Positions 1-14,089 of a stretch of DNA of 64,000 nucleotides are shown piece by piece. The notes under the pieces are model-generated. The model searched no databases. It saw only the letters and a list, made by a program, of their open reading frames with translations, and was not told the DNA's origin. This DNA comes from Callaeas wilsoni (lineage: Eukaryota; Chordata; Aves; Passeriformes; Callaeidae). The stretch is from assembly GCA_013398955.1 (NCBI GenBank), contig VWPU01008431.1:43780-107779 (forward strand), in the 5' to 3' direction. Made by a program: the position numbers and the translations under genes. How positions within the stretch are numbered: position 1 is the stretch's first letter; each line of letters opens with the position of its first letter.

Positions 1-3000
1 AAACCTGGTTTTAATGAGGTCGGCACATCTGAGGCAAAGATGGAAGTCATCTTACAGGAGAAAGCTTGTTGAATATTTGGCATTGGGGTAGGCTGCCCAG
101 AGAGGGTGTGGAGACACTCAGACCTTAGCCTGGTGCAGCTGACTCTCTGTGAGAGTGAACATTTTCTCAGTGAGAGCAGACAGTCTCAATGTCCCTCCCA
201 ACCACAGCTATGCTCTCTGATTCTGTGAAAATAGCAGCAAGATTGTTTGTTAGAGTAAAAAAACTGATGTGGCTACAATGTCTTCCCAGATTCCCATTGA
301 ATTTGTGCTTTTTCTATCAGCTACTTACAGTGCAGTGAAGAATATAACACTATACTTTCTCAGTTTGAAAATAGACATATAGTTGTCACCCTTCCCTGAC
401 GTTCTTATCTGGTGTGGTCTCATGGGCATTCCCTCCATCCTTCTCAGAGCAGTTATCTGCTTGAATGGATATTTTGTTTAGAAATGTAAATATTTTCTTT
501 TTGTCTTTCCTGTTTCCAAGGCACATTACCTCTATTCTACTAAGAGAGGCTTAGAAATGGCATTGTCATTTGTTTTGAGAGGACAAAAATATTAGGTAGA
601 TCCCATGGTTCAGATTAAGAAAATGAATGGATACCAATTTTCACACTGAGTGTGTAACTCATAGCCAGCTGCCGAGCCTGAATTTTGACTCTCTCATCTG
701 GGGGAGCATGAATAAGTATTAAGCATGTCATTAAATTATCAAAAATGTGTCCAGAGAGTTAATCAAAATGGCATATTCTCAGAGAAGTGCAGTAGGAAGC
801 CAGGATATGCTGAAGAAATACCTAGACAGGATAAATAAGCAAGTCAGATTTTTTTTGTAAATTCCTTTTATCACAAATCATTAAATAATTTTGACTGGAA
901 GGAACCTTAGAAGATGATCTAGGGACCTGTACTCAAAGCAGTGACACTTCAAAAGCAGATCAGGTTTGAATGTCTCCAAACATGGCAGCCACCACCACAT
1001 TATTTACCTGCACAGCTCAGTCCTTCCAGTAAAGCAGCTGTGTGAACCTCTGTGACCCACAGTTACACAAAATGTCAGCAATAAACCAAAAAAGAGGTAA
1101 AAACACATACTCATTGACAACTGGTATAAGCTGCTGACCAGCCAGCCCCTGTGGGAGGGAAGCAGTCAGGGCACACTGAGAACACCTCAGCCTCTCAGCA
1201 AGTGGCTGTGGGGGGCTTGGCTGCTACCAAGATTAAACCACAGCAATCATGATGGACCCCAGTGTAGAACAAACCAGGAAGAGCCATATTACCTTTTTTT
1301 GCTTCTTATACACCCTCAAATAATGCATCAAGACATACCAAAATTCTTTTCGGAGCTCAGAATCGACCTATCTTCCAAATTGCTGAAACAGTTGCCACAA
1401 GTGCATCACATTTACAGACTTTGTTTAATTCAAATGACCCCAAATAATTGGAAATAGGATAACAGGTGACCAAAACATGTAAAGGAAGAGCTTTCAGTGT
1501 CGTGACTGTCTATATTTTCATGGTTAGGAAAACTAGATCCATGCTTTTATTAGAACACAGCATGGAAAAGAGATTGACATTTCCCAAATATCAAAAAGTA
1601 TATATGTCATACATACATAATATAAATCAATTTCTAAATTATCGTTGCCTTCCTATATCTGTTTAACATCTCAGCTGTCTTCCTTTACCCATCTTCTTCT
1701 CTAAATGGATCCTCTCTTTCACTAAGCAATGGTTCAGGCACAATAAACAGACGTTTGTTTGAGTGTGCTGTCCCTACAGGTATCAGTTCACATTAACACT
1801 TCTGAAGTTAGGCTTGTACATAGCACGGCTTACAGCACTACCAAGGAAATCAATCTTAAAAGCTGGAATAAAACATTTCTTTGATCTTAGTTCTCCATTC
1901 AGCTCACTATTTAATAGCTTCATTAACTATATCAAGGGGATACACCTCATTTTTTCCCCACCATTAAAATCATACAAGTACTGACCATCAGTGGAGGCTC
2001 TGGGTGGGGACACATGGGATACAGGGGCGCATCTCACATCAAGAGCAGCAGCATTCTGCCCCCTCTGAACCAGACAGCAATGTATTCCACTGTGCTGCAA
2101 TTCAGCCACTGCCAGCTCATTTTAAGTTCCTTATTCTCAGTGCACATTCAAGAAAGAATAAAAAGACCATAAGAGAAGGAAATTTTTGCTGCTCATGTAT
2201 TTGAAGACTACAACCATAACAGACATCAAGCCACCTATCATCAAGGCCAGGACACCCTCGACAGCAGTCATTCCTCTCTGTAAGGGAAAATCAGCAATGA
2301 TATGTGATGATGGAAGGCATTGCCTTCCTCAAGGGCCAATTTAGCACAGCAGGGGAAAAGTAGCTCAGGCAATATGCATCTCAAAGAAGGAGAAAAATTA
2401 AAGGCAGGGAGAGGAAGAGTGACTTTGGAAGGGAGAGTAAGGGATGAAAGCAGTAGCAGTAAGCATGGGAAGGATAACCATGACTAGGGCAGTGGATAAA
2501 GTGGAGAAAATTTAGTCCTTGCAGTTTGTTAGTGTATAGGATACCTGGACTGAGAAAACTGGGACATCACAAGCAGGAGCCTAGACAAGTGCAAGTTTAC
2601 TAGAACAGCTGTTTCTTCATTCAACTGCTTTCTACCAAAAGGTTAAAAACCTTTAAGAAGCCAACACCTGCATGTCAGGTATCTTGCAGTAGAATTGCAG
2701 GGCTGTGGCTCTCACTGAACACCGACTTCATCACTCAGCTATGAATGCTGTGCTAGGGTGAATAAACAGGAGCTGCTTCTGGCCCAGTATGTTTGTCCCC
2801 AAAGCCAGCCCAGATGAGGCTGTCTCCCTGGTTGTCCCTCCACCCTTCTGACCCATGTTTGGCACAACCACTTCCACCCAGGGCCACCTCTTTCTTGCCC
2901 AGCCAGAGTTCTGCATGATGGTGCCCAGCTAACGAGATCATGCTCACACCACACTACTTGTGTGTACCCACAGCACCACGTGCTGCTGGGGTGGCACCAT

Positions 3001-6000
3001 GCTAGCAGACGCCAATCCCCTAGGACCCAAGGCAAGTCATTAATCTCTCTACTCCTCTGTTTCTGCCTCCACTAAATTTTACTGACTTACCTCACACAGC
3101 TGAGAAGAAAAATTATTAAATTAGCATATTAAAAGTTGTGAAGAATCTCCTTCACCTCTGTCTGCTGCCAGAGCTGTGGAACTGTATCTTAAACAATTTA
3201 CAAGCCCTATAAGTACCTGTTATTTGAATAAAGTATTTGTTGAATGAGCATTCTCTTTTGATCTCTAATTTCTAACATCAAGTTACAACTTCTGCCTAAA
3301 TGTGCATATTAAACAAAAACCCAGTAGTGGTACTGTAAAGGAACAACAAAGCCTTAGACAAATTAAATATGATCATTTGAAGTTGATGCATGTAACACAA
3401 TTTTTCACCTGTTGTGCTCTGTCCTTCAACCCAAAAATTTCATAAGTTGAAACTTTTTCCAAGTTTCTAAGGGTTTAGGCAGTCCATTTGAAAACGGACT
3501 TCCAACTGTTCTGTAGGCAAAGAACAAAAAACAGAGACAAGTTCATTTTTCCAGGCTCACAGGAAATTTTGTCTTGGTGGTCCACTAAATCCCACATATT
3601 GAAGGACAATACTGAAACATTTTCAGCGTGAAGAGGACTCTGGTCTAGGGGAAACCTGAACTCCCTTGCTGCCTGTCCCCATGATTTTTTGTGATTGATT
3701 ATATATATCTTCATCTTAGTTTTAAGCTATACTTAGTTTATTCCATTTGCAACATTTCTAAGCCCTTTTCTGATAATAATTTTATTCCCTTTTCTTCATT
3801 TTGTTTGGCAACAGCTGAGCTGGCAGCAAACCCAAAGCATGGTAAATGACAAATCACTACCAGATGAAGCTGTGAGTTTTACACAGAGCATATCCTCCAG
3901 CCATGGAATACTTTGAGGCCCAATAAAATTACCAAACTGACTGAGAAGCCAAGTTCAAACTTTACGTGAAGGTCTGCTATTATCAAAAAACCAGAATAAT
4001 TCTCCAAACAGTGAATCTAGTGATTGGGCTAATGAAGCCCCAGAAAAGCTGAAGAATCAGAAGCAGAGATAGAAATGCAAATCCTTAGCAGGGGCCCCAG
4101 GCAGGGTTTAACACTTGCTGCCTCACAGGAGCAGGAAAGGCCCTCTGTTACCCAGGAAAGAAGGCACAAACCAAAATGATCCACAAGAAGCACTAATCCC
4201 TCTTCCATCCTCCATGTCCAAGTTACAGCTCTGGAGCTGTGCCAGGTTACCTCCCTGCAGAGCGGCTCAGCACTGAGCCAATACAGGCACAGAAAGCTCC
4301 CCAGCAATCCAGCACTTGGGCCAGTGAGGAAAGTGACACTAGACAGAATTACTGCTGCTAATACCCATGATAAATCCTTCTCTGCAGACTCTATCCCCTC
4401 ACAGGGTCAGCAAAGTGGGGTGAAGTTAGGATGGGAAGAAGGATGTTTCTCCTGGGTACCCTCCAAGCAGGCCAATATTGCCTTTTTTCCCAGGAGTCCT
4501 GCCTGCAGAGTCTTGTGAAGCCAGCACTGAAGTGACAAGGTACGAAATGAGAATGCTTTCCTGAACCTTGTTTCATCCTTCCCAGGCTAATGCCACAGGA
4601 CATCACCTTTTGTTACCAAAAATTATCAGACAAGAACTGAGGCAAGCCACCTTGCAAAAATGCTTCCCCATCTTTTGCTAGGTAGATGTTTTTAGTCAAG
4701 GCTTTGGCATTCACAGTACCCTTGGAGGTCATGCAGAGAGGATCATTGCTTGCTCTAGTAGTCTAGACAGAGAGGCCTGAACTTCTGCGTGTAGTAATTT
4801 TGTAGCAGATATAGAATGATACGGTGGATGTAAACCAACACTATTCTGAATCACATAACATAGGCTGGACAGCATCTGGCTGTGGACATAACCAAAAGAT
4901 GTAAAGTGAAGCCATCAGTGCTGAACATTCCTGAAGTGCACCCTTCCCAGATTGTCATAATGGATGATATATCCGTGCAAAGAATGCTGAAAAGTAACAT
5001 CTATATAAAAGTGGTGTTTGGCTATAATCCTGTGTACCCAGATATCACACGACACCACTAATTCCCTACAGCCTCTCCCCGGAGCTCCCATGGAGCAAGC
5101 CCCACACAGGCACTCATTGCACTCAACTGTAAAAACCTTGGCAGCACCCATAGCCCCCAGTAACACGGGGCAGAGGACCCAGTGCTGCCACTGCAGCAAG
5201 CTGGAAGGTGGAGGTGAGAGAAGCTTCAAAGGGTTAAGTCCAGACAATACTTTCCTGTCCTAAGGGGGTCAGACGAAGTCTGGGAGAGGCCTGTCAGCCT
5301 TCATTGGCCACAGCTAATGGTATAGGGTAATTTCTTCTGATAATGTCACCGGAAGAGGAAATCCTGCAGACTAAACTCATTAAGGTCTGAGGGGAACACT
5401 GTGAGGGGCTCTTTCTGCAGGAAGAAGAACTGTAGGCTGAGTTTGTCTGAGTGGGAGATCATCTCTTGTGGCATATGGTTGGAAAGCTCTCAGGGATTTC
5501 AAATACCCTTCTCTGGTGTGTGTCAGCCTTAAAGTGAAAGTTTTCACTTTGAAGCCAAAACTCATCCCTCCTTCCAAAATGCAGCCCCTCAAGGAAAAAT
5601 AAAAACACCAAAGGGAGATGGCAGATTGATGCTCAAGAGCCAGTAATTTAGAGGCATTTGAACAACTGTCATTCATTTGCACTCTTCTATCAAGCAAGCA
5701 AATAAATAAGACATCATTTAAGTGCTTCCAGAGGCCATTAAGGTTTTGAATCAAGACTGATAATGCCTTGAGCTGCTGAAGGGCAGCATCGTCTGCCAAA
5801 AACAAGCACTGTTATCCTTGCAAGGCACCTGAGGTACACACAGGATTTAGCACCTAGGTCTCCCCTCCTTTGTGCATCCTCAGGCCTGGAGCAAGTCCCT
5901 TGTGGCACAGGCAGGAGGGGGCACCACGATATAGAGCTGTCCATGGGGTGAGTAGCCAGTGCCCACCGGGCACCCATTGTATGGGCAGCCCTGGCAGTCC

Positions 6001-9000
6001 TGCAACCACCAGCTGTTTTGACCCCGATAAACTGCACACACTGGGTGTCCAACACTTTGGCCCACACCTGCTCTCTGACCTTGAGGTGTTGCCCTGCACA
6101 TTGGCAATAGATTTGAGAAAACGTGAAGTTCCTTCTCTTCTGAGAAGCACAGTGGGTCAGCTTATCTACTCAGCTCAACAGAAAAATGCCCTTGATTTCA
6201 AAAGCAAGGCAGTCTGATCCCTGATCTTTTATAGGAAAATATTTTGGCTGTGTAACAGATGAAATTAGCTAAAGCTAGGATGACTGGCACTTAATCTGAT
6301 AATCCTTCCAGAAGAAATTACCTTGAAAATATCTGATACGATTTGTTCAATGTGTGTCTCTGCTGTGACAGTGCAGGCACAGCCCAGCTGGCATGCAGCT
6401 CTGACCTGGCCATCTGCCGAGGCAGCAATGCCTGGGGACAGTGTCCTGGTCACCGTCCTCTCCTGCATCAGCACAGCCATCCTGCCCCTTCCTCCACAAC
6501 ACAGCTGGTTTCCGCACCTCTTGAGAAACATGGCACTTGACACAGGCAAAATTCAGTTAACTGGTTAGAGAATTTTGGCTTCATCTCAACACAAAACACA
6601 ATTGTGACTTTGCACCAGCACCAGTCAGAAAATTTCTGATGGACAAATACTTTAAAAATCAGCTTGTCGCAAGTGAAACAATTTAGGGAAATGATATGTC
6701 ACTTTTTCAGAATGTTAAGCTTCTTTCAGTATCCTGTTTGCAGAGAAAGGCATTACACCCGTCTGCATCCATCACTCTTCCAATGCTTTCCTAAAATAAC
6801 TAGTTTTATTTGGGAACTTAAATGGAAGGAGGCATACATATGTAGTGCAGAATATATTTAAACCATCGCTTCTGTGCACCGAGCTGGTCTAATTCAGTTT
6901 CCTTCTTCATTCCTGACTATGGACTTTAAAGCCCTTTGCATCAGATCCATGAGCTTGAGCTTTTGCCCAGGTATTACCTCACATCTAAAACAAGAGAAAG
7001 TGGGTTGTAAACAGACAAATCCTGCACCAGCATGACCCATGGGCACTCAGCCCAGGAGGACAGTTCTTCAGGTGACCCTGCAGGAGGTGAGAGCTGTTCT
7101 CTCTGCTGGACCAAGCTGGAAGGAGCCTCCTGGCACACCGTGTTGTGAACCTGGCTAAAGACTGACACAAACCCTGAAGAATGCATTTTGTAGGAGCAGA
7201 TGATCTCAACTGAGCTTCAAAATTATGAACTTTTTGTTGCCAGAAGGTGTTTAACTGTTCTCTGAAAGTGAGGCAGAAGGAATCTCTTGCCTCATCCCCT
7301 ATGAGAAAATGAGAGATGTGGCCAATGTAACCACAAAGATGCACTTGGAGAGCAGGTTGCCCTATTTTAACTACTCTTGGTATCAAAATGCAACTGGTGC
7401 TTACGCACAGTGGGTAAAAGTAAGCTCATTTGCTAAATCAAACTGGTGAAATCATACTTGATTCTTAATTTTCTCTTATAATAAAAATAGAGTTTCAATA
7501 AATCCTGAAAGATGGCAGAGGTAGAAAGGAGGGATGTGTCAGCTGCACCAAGCAGAACTCTTTAGTGATATGAACTTCAGAAAAAGTAGAGTCCAGGAAC
7601 ATGCGTAATATGATTTATTAAGACTGACCCTGAAAATAAATTCTATTTCTCTTACATACCTATTTTAAAACACATTTTTCTACTCAAATAAAAGTGTTTC
7701 TGTATTTGATGTCTTCATTATATAATTATTAATAACAACAAATTAAAATGAATTAATCCCATTCCGATTTATTTTGCTTGCAGTGTTAAATAAGAGGTAC
7801 ACAAAACACAATTAAGTAATTTTAAGTCCTCTCTTTAAATCCTTATCAGAAATTGCCACATCTAGATAAAGCCAAACCAAAACAAAGCTTTTCATTTGTC
7901 ATGAGCTGAGAAGTGTGTAAAGTGCACAGTTCCCACTGACTCCAAGATAAATACTTCCACTGCTTCTTAGAATTTCTGGCTGAAAGGTTGCTGAACAATT
8001 TCAGAACTGTGAAAAGATGATTACACAGAATCTGCTACTTTGAATAATTGGTGCAAGAAAGCTTTAACTACAATGTACAATATACAGACAGACATTAGCC
8101 TGAGGATAGGGAAGGTCTGACAGTTGCTAAAATAAAGACAGAAATGGTTTGTTGGCTTGCACCAATACCTCCCTCATGTTGTGTACTGACATTTCTGCAT
8201 GCACCTCACCCCCAGGCAGCCTGCTTTCTTCACTTTTAAGCACCCAAATAGAACTCAGACTTATGTCTCTAGCTAGGGCATTGCACATGCCCAGGTAACA
8301 TTCAGACACATCGCCCACAGACCCCATTTGAGGGTCAGAGCACTCACTCAGTTGACATCAGCCACAGACAGATGTGAGTGCTGACATGAGCAGAGCAGTG
8401 GCTGTGCAGTGGGGCTGGGGAACGGTGCCCAGCACTGCCGCAGCACACGCAGGCTCTGCCTGTGGGGGAGAGCCAGGGCTGCAGCACCAGCAGGTGTGCA
8501 CGTCCCCAGTGCAATGGTGACACCTGAGCTGCTGGCAGTAGGACAGAACCAGAGGACAGAGCCCTGTGCATTTCTTCCCATCCCACATACCATATCATGT
8601 GCATGTGACACTTAAGAGGTCCAAGAGTTATCGGCCTTTTTTGGGTGTTCTAAATTAGCCCACCTATGCACACACAGAGACATTAACTACCTGCCCACAG
8701 AGGTACACGTCCCACCAATGCTCATTGACACTCATGGGGTAACTCCTGGCGCAGAAGTTGGTAACCCTGCCACAAAGCAGAAAATAAATATAACTTGAAT
8801 CAGATGATTTGTTGGATGGTCCAGCTGCTCTCCCACCATCTTGACGCAGTTTGTGGGTCCCCCTTCTTATGTCATTTTTCTCCAAGTGGTGCCCAGACTT
8901 CTTCCCTGCATGGGTGGACAAACCTCTCCCCTGAAGACGGCAAATGCGACCGACGCTGCACTCTTGGGCTGCTCCTAAAGCCTGATGAGAGCCAGAGCCT

Positions 9001-11800
9001 GCAGCTGCATGCAGCACAAATGAGAAGTCCAAGAAAGGGAATCAACATAGCTATTGATTTGCAGGCAGCCTGAGCACCAGAGAGAAAATGTTGTTCCTCT
9101 GGAATGCACTAAAGACGCAACCAATGCTAACCACACATTCTCCGCATGGCAAAAACCAGCATAGATTAAACATTGCAGTGAGAGTTCTTAACTATTCCCA
9201 GGGCAGCAGACAACGAGGAAGGTACCTCGTCTGTCAGTTTGGCAAGCATGTCAGTGAACTGTGTCCCCTCAAGAAGTGTCATCATAGACCACACCACTTA
9301 CCCTCTCACTGCAGGGATGAGTCCTAACTAGTGCCTCTATCTGCTCCAGAAGACGTATTTGTGGTTAGACAGGCACTGTACATTTGACATTTTCATGTCT
9401 CTGCTGTACCAATCAACATTCTTAACCTACACTCACTATTCATTCAATATGGGAAGGAGTCCTTCATTATGCTAACACCTTCTTTGGTCTTTCGATGTAA
9501 TAGCTGTCTGGTCGGACTCCATTCTTCTTGTATATATCATCTAGTCACACATATCGTAGCTGAATAGTACATTCATAGCCTCTAGCACTGAATAGAATCC
9601 ATATGTTCTCTTCTTGTACCCCTGCAGAGATTTAGCTGTCTGAAATACTTGCTTTGGGATAATGCATATCCCATTTTACACCAACATTCAGACATAAAGC
9701 AGCATCATGAGAATGTGGGGAGCAATCAAACATCAGTATGAAAATCCCCGAAAACACTGGTATGAACTGCGAATACACCAAGTGGAATGCAGTGAAGACA
9801 GGATAAATGTAATTTCCGTTTCTGAACTCTCTATGATTTTTTGTCACTATAAAGTGCAGATTTCCACAGTAACAGTAGAAACAAAAATAGCAAAAAACAC
9901 TGCAGAATATAACCAGTAAACAAGGCAGAGAGGGGCCACATCTTCCACTCTGCTTGCAGCCACCTAGGAGGCAAAACCAGACAGACCCTGATGACCTCAG
10001 AGCTGCTGCTCTGACAAGCACAAAGCAGGCAGGCATTCGCAGAGTTGTTGTTCCACTTGCCGAAATCCTGTGCTCCAGCCTGACTGGGCTCCACACACTG
10101 GGAGACTTTCAGTGGGTAGGAGCATGGCAGTGCAAGGGCTTCAGATTTGTGGCACTCTGAGATACGAAATGCTGAGCATGGGCCCACTGCATTCTTTGCT
10201 TTGTAAATCTGCCTCTCAGTGTCACTAGGGGCTGATTGAAGGGGATGTAAATGTTTGGATATCTGTAATAGAGCAGTAGAATTACAACAACATTATAGTC
10301 TGTATAATCCTGATGGTAAGTCAGTGCTTCACTGAATTCTAAATTTTCTTTCATCCATCAAACCTTCTTTCCCTGAGAGCTGGTGAAATGATTTTTCTCC
10401 TGCTCAAGCACTAACATTCAGATTGGTACCAAGGAACGGCAAAACATTAAACAATGAAGTGCTGCCGTATGTAAACCTTTTTTCAGGTTATCAGTCAGAG
10501 CTGACTCATCTTTGAATGTTTGCTCGTATATTTTAAAACAAACAGTTGCTTTTAAAGTTAGTGATTCTTTCTGTCACTCTCTTGTCCTGCAATTTCAAGC
10601 TGAAGCAACAAACAGAAGCTTACTTAGATGACCAGTAAAAAAATTCATTTTCTGTCGGCTTTTGTTATGGAGTATAAAGAGTATTGAGAGTGCATAATGA
10701 GAGCACAGCATTTCCTGGGCCCCAAAATTAGGATGAGTAGTTTTGTGTAGAGCAGTGGGGTGAACAAGACTGTGTTGTTAACATGTTGCTTAAGTAATCA
10801 GCCTCTTCAGTTACTTTTTTTTTTTTTAACATATGCTCAGTGAAACTTATCCTTGCTGTCCTTCAAAAGCAAAGACACAATAGCTAGGGGTCTGCTGACT
10901 GCAGCAGGACTAGGACTGGATCCAGATTTCCAATCATTATAACCAAGGTACCACAGAAAAATAATTTTTCCTAGAACCACCATGTGCTCACAGATCAAAG
11001 ATGTATTTTAAATCCTGACCAGTGTCTTTTCTTGTGTGAACAGGTTAGTTAAACTCAGAAAACAGCTCAAACCGAGCAGGTTGACAAATGGAGTTGTGTT
11101 AAACTTTAACATGACATTTCCCCCATTTTCTTGACTGCTCAAAAGCACTGGACTGCTTTCAGGCACTAAACTCAATAAAAGATGTCTGAGCAGAAACATA
11201 CACTGTTCAGGCACTTCATTCTCCTCCAGATCAACATCATTATGGCACCACCTAAAATTTCTGCACTCAGTTCTGTAAGTGTCAGTCAAGAGTTAATGTC
11301 GCCATATCAGTTTAAAAATCATAAACACCAAGAAGAGTAAGATTTCTCATTTCTACTTAGAACACTGCACTTATTGCTACTTAAAACCTACAGCCTCTGT
11401 ACTTTCCAAAGAAATGTATTTTATTTCAGAGCATTACAGTAGCACTTTGTAAACGCCAGTTACAAAACTATAAATCTTGATTTACTTGCAGACACATGCA
11501 AACATTTCGTCAATTGTAACCTGTAGGCAGCAAACCACGACCTCATTTCTGGAGGCTCTCTGTGTTTTTCAGACCTGGTATGAATGAATCACCTTTCTTT
11601 CATATGCTCCCTTCCCAATTTGCCCACTTACTAAGCAAAACATTTCTAGCTCGCTAGTCCCAATGTGCTCGATCTTTAACAGACACTTTCATTTTAATAC
11701 ACGCACTTAACACTGTGTAAACACGCAGTCGTAAATTGGCTGGGGAAGAATTTGAAAGATGAATCTGCCCCGAAATTCTGATTTTTCTCTGAAAAGCATT
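1..11800. other. Non-coding interval upstream of LHX8
   Basis: This stretch is AT-rich and contains only short open frames on both strands. I found no run of adjacent frames joined by good splice sites that translates to a protein I recognise. It holds one LTR-tail relic near 1.2 kb and a few isolated exon-like pieces on the minus strand, listed under findings. The downstream neighbour is the LHX8 CpG domain. In other amniotes the space on this side of LHX8 is also gene-poor, so regulatory DNA for LHX8 is the most economical reading. That reading is inferred, not seen. Confidence 0.6.
1140..1245 (+). repeat. Relic of an ERVL-type LTR 3' end
   Basis: The segment ending near 1243 reads 'gctgtggggggcttggctgc' followed by an accaagattaaaccaca tail. 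This closely matches the 3' end of the fuller LTR at about 53.8 kb in this window, which has gctgtggggggcttgactgc then accgagattaaatcata. Only the terminal part is clear and the upstream border is a guess. It is an old, truncated retroviral LTR fragment with no coding content. Confidence 0.55.
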
Positions 11801-11839
11801 TGCTGTTCTATGGGGAGGGGAGCTGTCGTTCCTCATAAC

Positions 11840-12870
11840 GGTGGCTGCCTGTGGCCCCTTGGCGGGGGCTGACACCCAGCAGGGTGTCTTGGAGCCCGAG
11901 GCAGCCTCCTCTCAGGGGACTCGCAGCCAGCAGCGCTGCCCGGCTACCACTCGTCTTTGCCAAATCCCGGGCCGGCTTGAGTCATTTCTCTCGGGGACAA
12001 TCGCCAGTGAGGCCAGGAGCAGGCTGCGACCCAGTTCGGCTCCCGGGCCCCGCGGCTACCCGCCCACTCGGCGCGGCACAGCCCAGGTGCCTATCGAGCC
12101 GCTCCCGCAACCGCGGCGGGTCCCGGGCCGACCCGGCCCACCCCGCCCGGCACGGCTCGCCTGGCGTTCTCCGTTGCCAGCCGTTGACTCTCGTCTCAGC
12201 CGCCTGCTTTCCACACGTCCTTCCCCGTCAACTCTGTCCCTACATCGCCGCAGCCCCGACAGCTATCGCAGCCCACGGGCCGGAGTGGGCTTGTACGAGA
12301 CCCGAGGCGTGGGCGCTTCGGGACGGGGGCCCTGTGAGTCCGTAGCGGCGCGGGCTGCTCACGGTGCCGGACAGACCGCACGCCGCGGAGATGGCGCTCA
12401 GCTGGACACGCTGACCGCGCCGCCGCGTGGTGCGACCCGGGACCCACCTGGAAAGGGTTCCGCGGGGGAACTGGGAGAGTACAGGGTTTCCACAATACCT
12501 GCACGGGTCCCGGCGCAGCCTCCCCCCTTCCCCGGGCCGCGCTGCGTCTTGCAGAGCGAGCTGCGGAACGAACAGCGGGGATCAGCCGGTGTGCACGGCC
12601 GTCGGTGGCACCGACCCCAGCCGGGCGCGGCTCCGGTGGCGGGGGCTTCGGAGCAGCTGGACAGCCTGCGAGGGGCAGAGATAACTCCTAGGGAAGCTCT
12701 CCTGCTGCCGCACCCCTCGGGTGTTTCCCAAAGCCCGTCCAGGGAGGGGCTTCCGGCTGTGCCCTGTCCGCACGGACGACGGTCGAAGGAGCCGAAAACC
12801 TTCCGAACCTACTGCGGCCCCCGGGTCCCCGCCTCCCCCTCACGGGCTATCCCGCCTGACGGCTCGGGTC
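11840..12870. promoter_or_regulatory. CpG island, distal block of the LHX8 CpG domain
   Basis: Base composition changes abruptly to GC-rich with dense CpG dinucleotides, for example the clusters around 12,050-12,150 and 12,360-12,460. The flanks on both sides are AT-rich. A long plus-strand frame crosses the island, but it is arginine/proline-rich, has no recognisable domain and looks like a composition artefact. Large multi-block CpG domains are typical around developmental transcription-factor genes of the LHX class. A promoter for a non-coding LHX8 5' exon or an antisense RNA could lie here, but the sequence alone does not prove one. Confidence 0.7.
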
Positions 12871-13462
12871 TCCTTCCAGAGAGTGATTATTCATCGCATG
12901 AACAGAAGCGAAAGGAAATCAGGCAGGCAGACCCGATGTCTCAGGGAAACCTGTCGGGCCCTCCAGCACGGAGTTACCGTGCTCACCGAAACCAGGACAT
13001 CCTTACAACGTTGTGCCTGTGTATTTATAAACAACGCGCCACGGTTTCCAGTTTGGCTTTGTCTTCCATTACGTTAGGGGCAAAATGCTCTTTTACATAA
13101 TCTGATCGCTGCTCTCCCCCAGCACTTTCCCTGAGTGACAGTGTGACACGGCATAGATGCTTAAAAAGTCAGCTTCTACGTCAAGTGTTCACTCCGATTT
13201 CAGGAACGCAGAGATGCAACTCTTCATTTGAACAGGCACGGTTTTCATCCAGATAGTATGTTCAGAGTGCAGCGACCAAGAGTTGAAATAAGGTAGATTT
13301 GAATAAATGAAGAAGTTCCACACTGGGATGCCGAAATTACTCCCTGCACTTCTGCTCCCAGTGCAAGGGTCAGCACTCTAAAAACATGCAGGGCTGCATC
13401 TCACTTAAGTCCCTTCTTCCCATCTGCCTCCCCGCCCCAGCCCCCTCCTGAAGGGAAGAGGA

Positions 13463-13538
13463 ACAAAAACAAACAAAAAAAAAAAAAAACAAACAAACAA
13501 AAAAAAAAAAAAAAAAAAAAAAACAAACCAAAAAAAAA
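13463..13538. repeat. A-rich low-complexity tract
   Basis: A run of adenines is broken by single cytosines in a CAAA/CAAAA rhythm. It is simple sequence lying between two CpG blocks upstream of LHX8 and has no coding content. Length is probably polymorphic. Confidence 0.9.
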
Positions 13539-14089
13539 TGCAAATTGCATCAAATTCTGGCTCTTGGTAGGGGAACCACAGACTCAGGAATCCAGTCAGG
13601 AAATAGGAATTTTTCCCTTTGATTGATCTTGCCACTCACAACTAAGCAACACAGAGCTCTACACTGGAAGAGCCGTGAACAAAAGCTACATGTCTGCAGC
13701 CCTGAAAGATCCTAGACCCGCAAACTGGAGACAGACAGCCCGACCCAAGGAAAGTGCATTGCATTGATTTGGAAAACAAGTCATTTGTAAGAGACTGGGT
13801 TCGTTTCCTTCCAGTTAAAACAGCCCAGAGTCAATTATTCAGGGCTAGTCCAAACCCTGCATCTTTTACCACTGGCTGAAATCAGTGGGGATGCAAACTC
13901 ACAGAGACCAAGCCTGAGGGCGCTGGCTTCATTCTTTCGTCCACAGCCCACAGAGGCTCCATAGCCCAAGACACGACGATCTGCAGACGAAAAACCTCTG
14001 GACACTTGCAGGTGTACAAACACCCAAGTAGCGCAAAGAGATGATTGAGATAAGAGAGGGGAGCTTCCGGGGAAGTGAACCTTGTCCCA

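Noticed and set aside
5380..5805. 141-codon minus-strand frame
   Set aside because: No domain recognised, no supporting splice structure, and the frame breaks into ordinary intergenic composition on both sides.
9632..10354. Overlapping minus-strand frames of 81-154 codons with several cysteines
   Set aside because: Two frames are open at once over the same bases and neither resembles a known family. Possible splice sites exist but do not link to any other exon.
11841..13100. 419-codon plus-strand open frame
   Set aside because: It lies entirely within and just past a CpG island, is Arg/Pro/Ser-rich with no domain, and overlapping long frames exist in other phases. It is best explained by GC composition.
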